Notes under the pieces: generated by a model
Database searches by the model: none
Told to the model about the DNA's origin: nothing
Seen by the model: only the letters and a program-made list of their open reading frames with translations
In this document: positions 30,273 to 44,274 of the stretch, one piece after another
How the letters are laid out: each line of letters starts with the position of its first letter
Position numbering within the stretch: position 1 is the stretch's first letter
Assembly: GCF_964355755.1 (NCBI RefSeq)
Contig: NC_092671.1
Location: 8,939,001-9,003,000 of the forward strand
Direction: 5' to 3'
Length of the DNA: 64,000 nucleotides
Source of the DNA: Antedon mediterranea
Taxonomy: Eukaryota > Echinodermata > Crinoidea > Comatulida > Antedonidae
Position numbers and translations under genes: made by a program

Positions 30273-30770
30273 GTAAGAGAGTAAACACAGAACACTGAAA
30301 AGTGACATCTGTTGTTGGTAGGCCTAACTCAAGTGTTTTAGAAAATTAAAAGAAAAGAAGTATTGTTTCACGTAATGACGCATTGAAAATCGCCGAATAA
30401 ATTTTCTTTGTCGAAAGTGGATTAACACTTCGGACAATGTGTTTTTATTTTACCCCATGATGGCGTATTTCGTGCAACCTGTTCATAGTCTGTGGTATTT
30501 TCTTTGTTGCAACGTCAGAAAATCTTCGCGCCATTTTTGAGAAGCAGACTATATTCTTAAGTAAGTAGATGAGAAAGGTATATCTATTAATCGGCACGTG
30601 CGAATTTAAGAAGCTTGCCTAAGAACGTTTAAATCAATAAAATAGAAAAGGGGTATAGTATAATAAGATAGGCCGACTGTAATTTTAAGCTCTCCATCAC
30701 GACAATCTGAAGCACACTCCACATGTGTGCGTAAACAATGTGTTTTGTGTATTTTATTGTTCTTTCTTGT

Positions 30771-30835
30771 AGATGCACATTCATCTTGGTCGAGTGCCAT
30801 TGTAAAAGTGTACTCCAAATAAATTATTATTAAGC
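30771..30835 (+). mobile_element. LINE 3'-end fragment
   Basis: GGTCGAGTGCCATTGTAAAA then GTGTACTCCAAATAAATTAT and (TTA)n matches the reverse complement of the 3' end of the LINE at 47605-49595, showing this family inserted at least twice here. Confidence 0.7.
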
Positions 30836-33823
30836 CCTATGCACCTGATTCGTTACTCTATTATTTCGTTTGCTACTTTTATACCGGTTAGTAAATAAGT
30901 ATACATTTATTTATTTCCCTATTTTTCCTGAATCGGTAATCAAGCCCTTTTTTAACATTTTACTTTATAAGTTCATAAGCTCCTTACATATAATTTATAT
31001 TTAAAAATTATATTTAGAAATTATATTGAATATTTTAATAATACAATCTAATAGTAATTTTAAGCCGGTCTATATCCTACATCTATAGGTAAAAAAAACC
31101 TATTCAAATACCTCACTCAAATTACGTTTTAAACATCGGTTTACTTCGCTAAATGGACAATCAAATTAAGAATTTGAGCCCCATATTAATTACCGCTTAA
31201 TGATTAGCTAGACAAATGACTGTGCTATATAATAATTCAACCAAAATTGATAATGCTAAAACAGTCTATCATTGACCTTCACTCCATAAAACCTGAATTG
31301 TCGCGAAATATACTTTAATAAAAAATGTTTGTAGGCCTACTTCCTTCCTAGGAGCATTGCCTAGGACATTTATTTAATACATAGGCCATTGGCCCGAATA
31401 CATAAATATAAACAATATTAAAATAAACTTAAACTTATGTGTGCGTAATTAATTAATGAGTATATAAGTAAATTAACTTGGCAAGGTTAGAATAAATATT
31501 TGACTTGACATTAATACAATAAATTTATTTATTTATTATTTATATACTCTACTTTTGTTCAGTGATATCATAATCTCTATGGTTTTATGTAAATGATAAA
31601 AAAAGTCTTTTTTTAATAACAGCATGCCAATCACAGTACATCGGTAGATGAATGATTTTCTTGGTGATATTTTTTTTAAATGTTTTAAGACTACAGAAAA
31701 TAAACTTTTCACTGTAAGATCCCTGCAATATTGTGTATATATAGGCCCTATCATGTAAATATATATTGCTGCATAAATGTGAATGTGATAAATGATATTT
31801 TGTAAAATCATAAATCAAAGGTTACCGTTTGTTCTATCATATGCCTAACTGCTAACCTTGATTGACATGAACTTGTAATGTTTAACTTTACGTGGAATTA
31901 GTTTATTATCGTCACATAATATTGTACCAATGCATTAATGCAATGAAGAACATCGAACGTATGGGGTGGTTATCTTTTATGTGAGGGTCCAGTTGAATGG
32001 GGAAAGTCTCAGCTTTATTTGGTATCTTTTTAGGCAATACATTATCAGCTTTAACAACATTATCAAAAGTAGGCCTACTACTGGATATAAATATTATTGT
32101 AAACTCTATTGTATTGGTTTTCTTTAATATAGGTATAATAAAGACGAAGAATTAAAGTATTTATTTGAAATAGGTGTTCAATGCGAAATCTCAATATAGG
32201 GAAATAATGTCAAGTATTTATATTTGAAGGAGTTGTGAGGTGAGTCACAATTATATTTACTTAAACATTGAATAGCCAATAATGTCATTGTGTTGTTCCA
32301 TTGTGTCGCCAGCCTCCCCTCCTTTGATCCATATTCTAGATCCGTTACAGGTATAACTGTCTATATTATTATTATAAATAATGACATACGGTACATCATG
32401 GAGGTATAGAGCTCATTAATATACTGTTTTATAGGCTAAGTATGTCTTAGGCCTATAGCATGGAATCAACCGTACCGGTACTGTACTATAATATTGAAGG
32501 ATTAGGTGTAATGTCGCTCTTTATCCACTTAATCTGCCCATTTATGATATGCCCATTTATGATATGTCCACGCCGCTTCTTCATGATGCAGATTTATCAC
32601 AAGATCAAATCGTGCTTCCTTATGACCTATTTGGTGGCACGGTACGCCGTTATTATTATAAGGGAAATCCCCGACGTTGTGTAACTTATTCAAAGGAAAC
32701 ACCCATTACCATGTTTCGTTTCTTTTATATAATTGGAGGTTTATAGCCTATTGATAATGAGGTTTTCCACTTTTCAATAGATATTATTTAAAAAAATGTT
32801 TGTCAGGGTTGTTTTTGAACGAGGCATATATCCTAATGAACATAAATACATGAATTTTAATATACGTGTACGTATAGACTTCCGATACGAATAAAACATA
32901 TTTAGACATTTACAGTAAATCTATAGGATAGAAAAAAACAAATCTAAATGTGGTTATTTTGTCACTGTTATCATTAAAGTTGGAAGGCCCACACAATGAA
33001 TATTAGGTTGACACACATCATATTATTCTTTCATCTAAAAAGGAATGTAGACCTTATAGTATAACTCCATTGATGGACAAACAATCTAAAGCCCAAGTGA
33101 CGAGTTAAAACTACATTTGAAACGAAATACGGATACAGCAGCCTTCCAACAATATCCCAAAAGTAGGGCGCGTAACCTTCTTACCATGGCAACTGAACAG
33201 ATAACAGAAGGATGTAACGATTGTATTTACTAATTGTTATTAACGGATTCGGGCTTACCGGTTAATCTAGCCACGCCATATTACCCATTATTTAGCTTAA
33301 ACTGCGATTATCGTTAATATTACACATTGAACATCCTAAAACAACGCCCAGCATTTTATTTCCAATATATTAACACCTGGCTAGCCCTAGTTTATACGAA
33401 TTTATACACGTCAAGTTTGAAGAGCTAAGCTTGAATACGTGCTTAATAATACAATTTTCCGGTTTCGTTTCGGTAATTATTACAGAGATTTACATTCAAC
33501 GAAAGTGCGGTGGAGACATTTGGTGTTTTCCCTTTTTTTACGTATTGCTGTATTGTATATAAGGTCCACACATGTACATTTACCTTTTGAAGTTGAATAG
33601 GATAATGTTTACCTCTTACTTCCTGATACCCATTTTCAATATGATAATTATCATCAAGTACATTCCTAACTGTCTTTAGTAAATAATGTATGGTATCGTT
33701 TTCTTTCGATTCTTACTGCTTGACCTCGGTACAATCATGGATGATTTCCTCCATGGTACAAGAGTCACATATAATCACATGTATATCTGCTGAATTGTTA
33801 AAAGAAAATAATGAATTTAGTCT

Positions 33824-33891
33824 ACAGTTGATAACATACTTTTTATCTCTTTTAGTTTAGTAAAAGAGATAAAAAGTATGTTATCAACTGT
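33824..33891. repeat. Perfect hairpin: 31 bp arms, 6 base loop
   Basis: ACAGTTGATAACATACTTTT and the next 11 bases are followed by GTTTAG and then the exact reverse complement of all 31 bases. Confidence 0.95.
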
Positions 33892-34540
33892 ATAGGTCTT
33901 GTTAAGTCACGGAAACTAGTTAGTTTACAACTCCCTGGTTAGGGTACCTACAATCGAATCGTTAATCCGTACAGCAATCGTTTCTACGGTGTGTGTACCG
34001 GAAGAATGCATATACTGGTAGAGATGGGGGAAAACAAAAAAACATGATTGATAACACATAAAGGCATTTCTTATTAATGGGACTAAGGGGCTTCGTTATC
34101 GTTTCTTTCAAACAGTTTAAGCCGTGATCAATAGCTCGGCGCGTGGCCCAAACATATTTAAACCGGTCGCGTGTGCTGAAGAAAAGAATGTTCGTTAATC
34201 ATTTGTTAATCAATGGGCACGGGCCAGACAAAAATAGTGCAATTAATGAGCTCTAAACAGATTACAAAATTTGCCAGACTGGGCCAAGACAGCATTCCTC
34301 TACCCGCATGCAGTAATAAAATGATAGTGTTCGCGCTTGTGGTGACATCCCTATTTGTCTTCGTACCCTGTTCGTACTAATTATACCTGTATTGTTTGAT
34401 TGTTTGTTTTGTTTAATGTGTTTACTTATTTATGTTTATCCATGGTATCTGTATGGCTAGTTTCTTTCAACTGGCCAGCTAGTTTACACACCCAAAAGAG
34501 GCATGCCCATGTATAATTATAGTAGGCTTAATAGTATGAT

Positions 34541-34575
34541 CATGGAGAAATAAGTTCCTAACTTATTTCTCCATG
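34541..34575. repeat. Perfect hairpin: 16 bp arms, 3 base loop
   Basis: CATGGAGAAATAAGTT, loop CCT, AACTTATTTCTCCATG. Confidence 0.9.
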
Positions 34576-36929
34576 GTATGATATACCTTTCGTAAAGAAC
34601 TAGTCATTTTGTGCCAAGAGTAAGACTCAAACTGTTTTTTAACCATAGCATGCTCAACATTATACCATTCCCATCCACTGAATAATGTTAGATAATAGCC
34701 TATAGCACGAGTATTTTCCAATTAATAATAGTCCTTATTTGAAGTTACACTCTCGAACTAATATGAAACAAATAGCATTTTATTTTTACTACCGTCGTTA
34801 TTGAATAATGCTGTATTATAAAGAAACAATAAATCATGACCTTATTTGTAAATACGGTCGTCAACCTATTAGGCCTTACTTGGAAACGGTAGTAAATATG
34901 GAAGTACGTCATAAACCGGATCAAAATGCGGTCGGGTCAAACTTCGCATATCTTCCAATTTTCCATATTTCATTTTGATTAAACGTCTGAATAGTTTCCT
35001 CAAATATTCCCGCCATTTTTACCTGCAGGAAATACTACAATGGTGACCTATTGTTCACCTGAGCTTGTCGTCCGGTCAATGAACGAACAGCTTACGGATA
35101 CAAAACAAAAACTAAGCACTTTCTTGTATTTTATTGTACAGTACTGATTATAGTATTGTTTCATGATTCCATCCATATTAATAAATAGCAACATTCGACA
35201 TCGAATTCTATTTGAACGATTAAATTTATTTGCCGCCCTCTAATTTCAATCATTTTTTAAATACCGGGTGAAAACTGATAGAAAAAAGTTGTTGTACAAT
35301 AACGTCACGATTTCAAGGACAAAATCAAATACTCGAGTTTGGGAATTGTTGTTGATTAATTCATAATTTATGATATATATGATAACCTAAACTAATAACA
35401 TGACAGTCAATTATATTTGTAGAATATCATCTTCGGTTAAATGTCCAATTTTAGTTACTAGCCTAAGACGGAACAAAACAATAAAAACTACAATTTTCTT
35501 CGATTTAATACAAAATATGTATATGTCTATATAAGTCAATTAATTTTGCTTCGTTGTGATATGAAATATTTTTTTCTTGTTAATTTTAATCTCTAGTTTA
35601 TTCGGTTTTTGTATATACTCAACAACATGTTCCCACTTCTGCGTTGTTCCATTTGCCAAATCTGTAATAAATACGACAAAACAAATATCCACATAAAATA
35701 GATTCCGCTCGTTGTGTTTCATGGATCCCACCCATTTCTGCTGCATATCATCAATACGGTATAAACTGTAATAATATACGGATAATAATTCGATGACCTG
35801 TTTCTGCTGAAATTACTGTTTTATGCCTATATAGGCCTATGCATGTATTACGTTCTCATTTCTTTTCACAAAACTCAAACTTTTTCCCCAATTTATTTTG
35901 TATTTAAGACAGGACCATAATGTTTTTGTTTTACCTGATTGTGTAATTTTGGATAAAGATATTGTTAAATGAATTACCATAAAATCATATTATTTATAAT
36001 TAGTCCAATACTGCTCATAATACATTTAGTTTTGTTATGTAATCCCTAGGCTATATATACCTGTAGTATGTTCTCTCTATTAGTAAGACTCTGGATCAGA
36101 TGGAGATAATAACTCATCCCTGTTGTGCCGTACTCCACTAAATTTGACCTAGTTGTACATATTTCCTCCATTGGTTCATCTTGAGTAATATTACACTTGT
36201 TGGTTGTTAAAAATATCTCGTTAAAATCGCCCCAAGCGGCAAATAGGTCAAGATGAGACCGCTGGAAAGTTGGTCAAGTTCACAACGGGGAACACCAGAA
36301 CTGGATCATAACACAGCATTGTAGATCCAACCATTTTGTTTACAAGAAGCGATGTAGATGGATTTTTAATTTATTTAAACGTGGCTAATCGTTCACGAAT
36401 ACATTGATTACAATACAATACTAACCTAACCGATATATAGATTAGTAATATTTGCACATCCGCTTAAAAATAAGCCTGGTTGATGTTTTTTTGTGATGTG
36501 TTTACTTTTAAATTTACTTTACAATATTGAAGTAGAGTCGGGAGTACAGTAGGCCTACACCGTTTAAAACAATTATTGTGGTTCTTCCTCAATGATATGA
36601 CTATGAGGTGATCTTTATTTTTTGTTAGGCCATTTATACCTCAAAAGTGGTGCAAAATCACTACAAACTTCGAAACGAATTGAGCCAATAGGTCTATGTA
36701 GTTTATTAGACTCTCTGTGTAAAGCAGAAAAACAAGTTAGTTTTATTATATTGAACGTTGTTTCTACTACAGTATTTCTCTGCATATATAGGCCTATAGT
36801 AAATCATCAAACCATAAGAGACATGATTTAATTAATTATTTAAATAATTCCTCCGTGAATCAAACAATCTGTTAGGTACCTTTTACTCCCTGTTTTTTTG
36901 TTTCTATTTGCCCTTGTTTCTTCTTAAAG

Positions 36930-36954
36930 AACTATGCAACATCAATCCAAAACT
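36930..36954 (+). CDS. Candidate 25-base microexon with strong splice sites
   Basis: A long pyrimidine tract (TTGCCCTTGTTTCTTCTTAAAG) precedes 25 bases and a GTGAGT donor. In the phase supplied by the exon at 30248-30272 it reads ELCNINPK. An alternative exon at 36629-36737 would change the phase. Confidence 0.25.
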
Positions 36955-39900
36955 GTGAGTATGCATTGTTTACTTGAATACAACATACCCGATAACAACT
37001 ATACAACTTGAATTGTTCATGTTATTATTTCTAGTCACGATACATTACTTAATGAGCTTGTTTTTAAAGTTATTAGTGAAGATGACTTCCGATGTTTATG
37101 TAATGTGTGACAAAAGAAACCTTATACAGGTGAAAGTGTTTTGGATGAGTCCACGCAAGCGTTATAGCTCAGGTCGTCGGTTTCTTTTAACTTGTAATTA
37201 ATTACGTAGTGATTTGTGTCTTCCAACAATCCTAAACATTCGTATTCTTTGAATTTACATAAAATGGAAACACAAATCACAAAATGAGTATCATTATTAT
37301 CAGACCGACCATTAGTGAACCAGAAGCCCGAACCTTCACTCACTCATGCACTCTTACGTAATAGACATGTGCTATCATTGTCCTGTTGCCATTTTTCAAC
37401 TTTGCTATTTAGAGGTGTAATGTTTTTGTGCGAGTCCTGAATTTCAAACAATCGCTGAAAAGTTGTTTATTTCAACCTAGGAGATATTTTTCCAGGAAGT
37501 GCCCTGATTTACAATTATTATATACGGTACTCTGTGGGGAGGTTTTCAATACAGCTTCATGAATCATGTTCATAATTTTGACTTATTACAACATTTTTCC
37601 AGTTAAAAGTTAATTGAGGATTAATATTGTGAACGTGGCCCATGTAACTTTGCATGGATTTGGTAGAAAGATTTCTAGTTCTACCATACGATCGGTTCAC
37701 TTACTTCTCATGATGATTTCACAAATTCAAAATCTATGGAAAAATACAAACACTGTTTTTGTAACCGAAATAACTATTTTTATGTTGTTAAAACAGAGTT
37801 GCCAACCATGAAGATGGTGTAATGCGATATTAATCTAAGCTGTGAATTTCAGTTTGTTTTAATACAATAATCAAATTTATTAACAAAAAAACAAGTAATG
37901 TATATGCAATTGAACACCCGATTACTTTTCGCCTTTTTGCAACGTAGATATTTAGATTAATTGCCCTTTGAAAAGTAGGCTATAATGCGTAAAACCATGT
38001 AATGAAGTATGAAGAGTTGGCCTACAAATCCAGTATAAGTCAATAGATTTTCTTTCTTTAAAAAAAATTGGTCAGGGCTAATTGAATTATCTATTTGGAT
38101 TAAAGAAGATCCAAATTCACTATTAATATTACTAATAAAACTAAAAATAATTTATGCTAATGAAATGTTGACTCTTAGATACTCTCTTCAAATATTATGT
38201 TAGTAGGCCCTATAACAAATATAATGCTTGTACCATCTGATACAGTATAGCAACATGCATGGACAGGCCTAACCAAAAACTCAGCATGAACTTTCTACTG
38301 GACATTATTTAACACAGTAAACAAATGGGTTGGTATGGGTTTCCATTGAAAATCAATATTGTTAATAAATAAATTTAAAAACGATGTCGATGAGGTTGAT
38401 AGCCTATATCTGGATTAGATTACTATATTTAGAATGTTAAACCGTTTTCTTACAAAATAAAAAATATCTTTGTATGAAAATGCATATTTTATTTCTACAA
38501 AAGATATGACAGCAAATGAATTATGTTGTTTAATTTAATTAAATGTTCTGGCTGTTCACATGGTGAACTGTTAATTTATAACTTATAAATAAAAAATAAC
38601 TTTATAATTAAATACTGAAGTTATTGATGTTAGTTACACCGGAATCATCTTTTGTTGAATAAATAGAATATTCTTTTCAAATAAATTGTTGTTTATATGA
38701 CAGTTGTTTTTCCCAGGCTTTTATTCTGACAATTGTTTATTTCATTTCTAATTATTTTGATTAGTCGTTTGTTTATTGTATTAATCTAGATTGGTCAATT
38801 GATTGTCCATCTCAACACCTGTCGTACCTATAAATATGTTACATTTCCTATTCGTTAATGATTCACCCTATGTAATGTATAGCTATTTAAATTATATCTC
38901 TTAATTCAAATATTATTTATATTTAAAACTGTCTATTTTGTCCGAATTTATATCAAGTATTAATTAATTAAAATAAAATCAATTAATTACAATCCTGTTA
39001 ATTATAGTCTGTGAGGTGGGTGTCATATTTGTCTTGCCTTCAAGTAGGCCTACAGATCTAAGTTGCGTCATTGTTTCATCAATGAGCTTATATACATTAT
39101 GTATAGGTCTGATTGTTATATGTTTTATATTTTATAGTTGTTTCATTGCAGGACCATATTGAAAAACAGAAATGTGTGTACTTTTTTTTTCTGAATTATG
39201 TTATCCTGCCTAAATATGTTTTAACTAAAAACTAAAAAAAAACCAATTATTATCTTTGTTTTATAAAATTGTATTTTATATGTGCTATTTGATTTTAACT
39301 AATTCTAGGAACTATACAGAATTAACATTGTATCTCGTGATTTTACAATTTGTAGTTTTGTAGATAAAGGCCTAGTTCCAGGCACTCACTGTGTACTGTA
39401 TAACGAGGCCTAAATCTTTAATTTGATATAGCAAATCGAATTGGAAGATTTTGTAAAGTAATATTAAATGAAATATATTGTCAAAATTAATCTGTATACT
39501 CTCAAATACCACGGAACTTTTATCTAGCCGACAGAACTGTTTTGTTTACAACAAAATAATATCTGGGCCATTAATATTCTATCTTAATCGCCGTGGCTGA
39601 GCTGTAAAGAGTTATATAACTGTATTATTATAGGCTATTTGATTACATTTACTTTAAAATACACGGACATTTTGTGTTTATACTATTAGCCGGTAGTTGT
39701 TTTGTTTACAATCAAGATGATTTCTCAACATGAAACTTAAGTATGATCAATTTCACAGGCAAGCATTCTTCAATGTCTAAACGCATCACTAAAGCAAAAC
39801 AAACACATAAATCTGCCAATATAATCTATAAAAACAGGTAATATGGAATTTAATATTACAGCATACACGTAGAAATGGCAAGTGCTGTGACCCTTTGACC

Positions 39901-42739
39901 TAATTACAACGTATTAGAAATTATTGTTATCTAAACTTGAGATCATGTTTGTTAAGAATACCCCTAATTCAATGACGCGGAAAACGCGTCTCTAAAGGGC
40001 TGGTTCACAATAATTTACACATGTATGCATCAAGCATCCACATAGAAGTAACAATTGACGCAACGCGTAAACGTAGTAGACATCTAGTAATAGCGAGAGG
40101 ATGTTAAAAGATGTCTTGATTGAACCACAATTCGTTTGTAGGGCTATTATATGATTAGGCCTATATATATGATTGAATTGAACCGTTTTCTATGACTCCT
40201 GTTTAGATGGCCCACATTATGAATGGCAGTATTTTAGGATCGACTATTTTCCATTGAGAAATCTTCGATTCAAAATGTCTCGGAGTGTCTTATTTTGATT
40301 ACTTGAAATCAGCTAAACAACTATGCTATCTAAATAACCTAAGCATTACGAATACATTGTTTTCTATGACGTGCACGATGCATGCACGTGATATAGGCCT
40401 ATTGTCCAACACAACGAGTTTATGAATCATATCCGATGTCGATATTATTGGTACTAATAATGGCAATTGACAATATTATACCAATTAACTTTCAATGTAA
40501 ATAGACTGCTAAAAAGAAAGGAAGGGAACTTTTAATTTGCATATTTACGTATGATACGCTGGACCTTTGATCTTCGAAGAAGTATGTTATAATTAATCTA
40601 ATAATGGTATAGAAAATTATAAAGATATAATCACTATTATGATGTCATCATCCAAACAACGGTTTGTGTTGAGAAAAAACATTATTTCTTACATCATGGA
40701 GAAAAAATTTAAATTATAATATATATATATCCATACCATTACTTTCTGGTATTTGATTTGGTTTGGGTGCTGGTGAAGATTTAGCGAGGCGTTGGAAGGA
40801 ACTTTTTTTGTGATTGGAAAACATTAGATTGAACCCCATTCACCAATTTATAATTAGGGACTATACTTTTTTTTTGCGTATAGTAGAATATATTTAGCAG
40901 ATGTGATGAAAGCAGGAACTTGGTCAAGAACCAGTTAAAACGATTACTTGTTTGATGGTGGCGGTTGAGCCTAGAATATTACTTTCCGGAGCAATCACAC
41001 TTGTTGACCGAAAAATCATAATTGTATTTTATGCCTATAATATTTGAAAAGGCTATTGTTTATTTTGTGTAAGTATTAAATGATCCTGACCTTTTATAGT
41101 TAAAAAATAAACGAGGTTATTTGCCTTTAAAATCATATAGGCCTACCACCGTACATTTTGAATAATATGTGAAACGTTGGTAAGAGCAAGCTTTGGTCGT
41201 TGTAAAATTGAAAAATTATTGTTTAAGTAATTTTATTGTTGATATAATTTCACTAAAAAAGAAATCAAGCAATGCAAATATCAATTTCATTGTGTGTGTT
41301 TTTTTTAATTCGAATGTTTCATTTTTCCGTTATATTCTAACGTTTCATTTACCTTTTTGAGTCTGAAGTTACCCTTTTGTTTTCAGGAAATAAATCAGAA
41401 CTATATATTTTACAAAAACACCAAGGAGGCAGCCATAAATAACTTTCATTCTGATAGAGAACGTTTCCTGCCTAAAAAAAACAATAACACAATTGTTATA
41501 CACTTGTTACGTGGACCATGCTTCCTCTGGGACTTGACACTTAATATTAAAGCCATTTTTCATGTTATAGATTGTTGAAATTAATGATTTGTTAACCCCA
41601 GTGGGTTACATTTTACAATTTCGTTGATGATTGGATTTGACAACGCAAATGCTATAAATAATTATTTATGGGTTGGAGTAGGCCTTAATATTATAAACCC
41701 ACTTCCAAACAATAGCTAAAACATCTTAGTGAAAGATTATCTGCAAACATTATATATTTTGAATGGGTTGGTTAATTACCAATACGGTATACTAAATTGA
41801 GAAAAAAATAATGAAGGTACATTACTGTGTATCAATAGAAATAAGAAACAACGAGCAGCACAACCAAAAGCCATGCCTAGTTTTCTTTATATAGTATTAT
41901 TTGGGTTATCCATTATTTGATCCCAAGAAAATATTTCAATTGAAACGCCACCCGCTAGTAACGTTTCTTGATTTATCTTTTACAATTATTAGATTTATGC
42001 CAGGCAGTCTTCATGTCTATATTTCTTTTTTAATCAGGGAAGACTTTAACTAATTTGTATTGTTAAGCCGATTTTATTTGGCGAAAATATTCAGTTGGAC
42101 CGGGTATTTTCTCTCCTTTTATATTCTGTTTTCGGTTTGTACACTAATTTTGAACTCAATTTATACCCGCTGTGAATTGTGTGTGTAGTGAGAACCCGTA
42201 GCTATTGTTTATTTACCGTCTGATTAACAAATTACAGTATTGGCGGGAAAGCCAAAAAGGTAACAAAGGCTTAAGTAAAAAGTAACAATTTGACTTCTTT
42301 GATTTCTTTTGCTTGAGTAGTAAACAATGAATGGAAAATAAATAAACTTTGTTGTGTCTAAGTAATTTAATGGATGACTTAAAACAGGTCCTTCCTATCG
42401 TGTTATTTAAATAGGCACACGTGTTTTGTTGTTTTTCACTCAACCGTTGTCAACAACCAAACCAAAGTTTGGTCACCCTCGCGTGACGAATAGCATTTAC
42501 CTTTCGTATGCTCACTGTCCCTTTTTCCTTTATGTATTTTTTTGTAAAGTACATTGTTGTTTTTTTAAAACCATTTGCTTCAATTCAGCTCAACTGTTAT
42601 TAATTGTATAATGTCCTTGACTTTGATGACGTCCTCATATTGATGTAGAATTCTATAGATGTCCACAACTTAGTTTTCATAAGAAATAGAAATTTAATTA
42701 TTTTCGTAGCCTACAACAAAATTAATTTAAGCAAAAATT

Positions 42740-42980
42740 GTTTTGACATGATAGTGATACAGTAGGATTGTAATATCATTGAGTTGTTCTAAACTCTCTT
42801 GTTATATAAAGCATTGTCCTGGGTTCAAATCCCGTCAAATTACCACTCCACTCCCAAAGACTTGTAATTAGACTTTGTTTATGTAGAGCATCTTTTGTAT
42901 ATGTTTGTCTTGTGAACCTCTGAGGGTCCCTAATGATCAGCAATAGCTGGATGGATCACCCCTCATTAAATATGGTTTAA
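42740..42980 (+). mobile_element. Possible SINE with degenerate tRNA-like head
   Basis: A B-box-like GGGTTCAAATCCC at about 42820 is followed by a body with CTCTGAGGGTCCCTAATGAT and GCTGGATGGATCACCCCTC, more GC-rich than its surroundings, and then an A-rich stretch. This is how SINEs look here, but no second copy is present in the window to confirm it. Confidence 0.35.
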
Positions 42981-43031
42981 AAAAAAAATTACTTTATAGA
43001 ATAGACCAAAACGTCTGTGGCCATATGGATC

Positions 43032-43062
43032 CATGATTTAACCATGGAGGTATAAATGTATA
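43032..43062. repeat. Imperfect hairpin
   Basis: CATGGAGGTATA, AATG, TATAACCTCCATG: one unpaired base. CCATGATTTAACC also flanks it as a direct repeat. Confidence 0.6.
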
Positions 43063-44159
43063 ACCTCCATGATTTAACCATATATTTTAGTACAGTGAGT
43101 GTCATTGATTTAACTTTGATAAATTAAAATGAGAATGTATTTAACTAACGATTCGATTATAATCATACAATTATAAATACCACAACCTTTAAATGCCACA
43201 GGCCTATAACACTTTATTTGTATACATGTTTGTGGGTACACTGTTATTATTAACCAAATGCGTCAAAAAGAATTTTGTAAGTGATTGCCCTACATAAACA
43301 TCTTGAGTTCATGCGTCTAATGGCGAACTTAGGACTTTGAAATTGAAGGGGAGGGGAAGGCACGAATAATATTCGAATAAATAAAGTCTAAAGGACATGG
43401 AAGGGGAACAAACAACGCACATCCTTTAAAAATCACATAATACACATACCACAATCGTCCGATACTACAAACCTTTTGTAGTGTGAGTCATTTTTTAGTC
43501 AAAATAGCGATTGACATTTATGATGTACCCGTATGTCATCAGTATCACCAAACATGAGGCCTACAATATTTAACATTATTGATTTCAACGCGTGTCACGA
43601 ACCTGCCACGAAATACAGAGTAGAACAAACAACATTCATGTCAAATTGTGAGTTCTTCAAATACAATACGATTTTCGCGAGATTAGTGAATTGTGTTTAT
43701 GGTTTGTGATTGTTTTGGGTTTACGTGTTGTTGATAAGTTGTACAAACATGCACACTTGTATAAACAAAGATATTTATTTAAATCTCTATTATTTGAACA
43801 CGTATGATTAGCTTGATGTTCAATGTTTGTGGTTACAGGTTTTTTTTTTATATCTCATCGGTATCTATTGTATGAAAAAAAAAATGACAATGATAATCCT
43901 TAATTTGAAACCAAAAAAGTCTCGAAGCATATATCACGGATCTATAAATTATAATAGGTCCATGATACGCTTCAAATACTTGAACCTCTATAAAATTATA
44001 ATTTATATGTCTATTGAAGAAAGAACTTGATTTAATAGTAAATATTATGTGTTTATAGGGTAGGTAAACAGATTTAGAAAAAAACCCTAGTCAATTAGCT
44101 TATTAAGATGTTTTATGTAGAAACCCCTCTTTCCGCGAAAACCCCTAGGCTATATAAAT

Positions 44160-44274
44160 ATCTGTCTACAATATCAAACTAGTAAAACAAAAATGTGATG
44201 TGACCAACTATAGTGATATGCCTAAATAATGGTAGTGATATGACATCATATCCATATGTTTGATACAGAGCTTT
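44160..44274. mobile_element. MITE family A, copy 7 (degraded)
   Basis: TCTGTCTACAATATCAAACT at the left, family-A core words and a shortened GATACAGAGCTTT right end. Confidence 0.6.

Larger units (their letters stand above)
30836..36929. other. Gene-poor AT-rich stretch
   Basis: I see no convincing exon. It contains two hairpins (33824-33891, 34541-34575) and an 18 bp tandem pair (GCCCATTTATGATAT at 32537-32570). Possible exons at 35573-35661 on either strand and at 36629-36737 are too weak to call. Confidence 0.4.

Noticed and set aside
35540-35746. - strand frame with an acceptor-like TTTATTACAG before LANGTTQKWEHVVEYI
   Set aside because: Looks mildly protein-like, but no partner exon or family is visible, and the opposite strand is equally open.
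36629-36737. + strand candidate exon (HLYLKSGAKSLQTSKRIEPI) with a GTTAGT donor
   Set aside because: The splice sites are moderate and inclusion would destroy the open frame preferred for the 54338 exon; evidence insufficient.
39995-40137. Possible MITE with CTGGTTCACAA and TTGAACCACAA ends
   Set aside because: Only about ten terminal bases pair and no other copy is seen.
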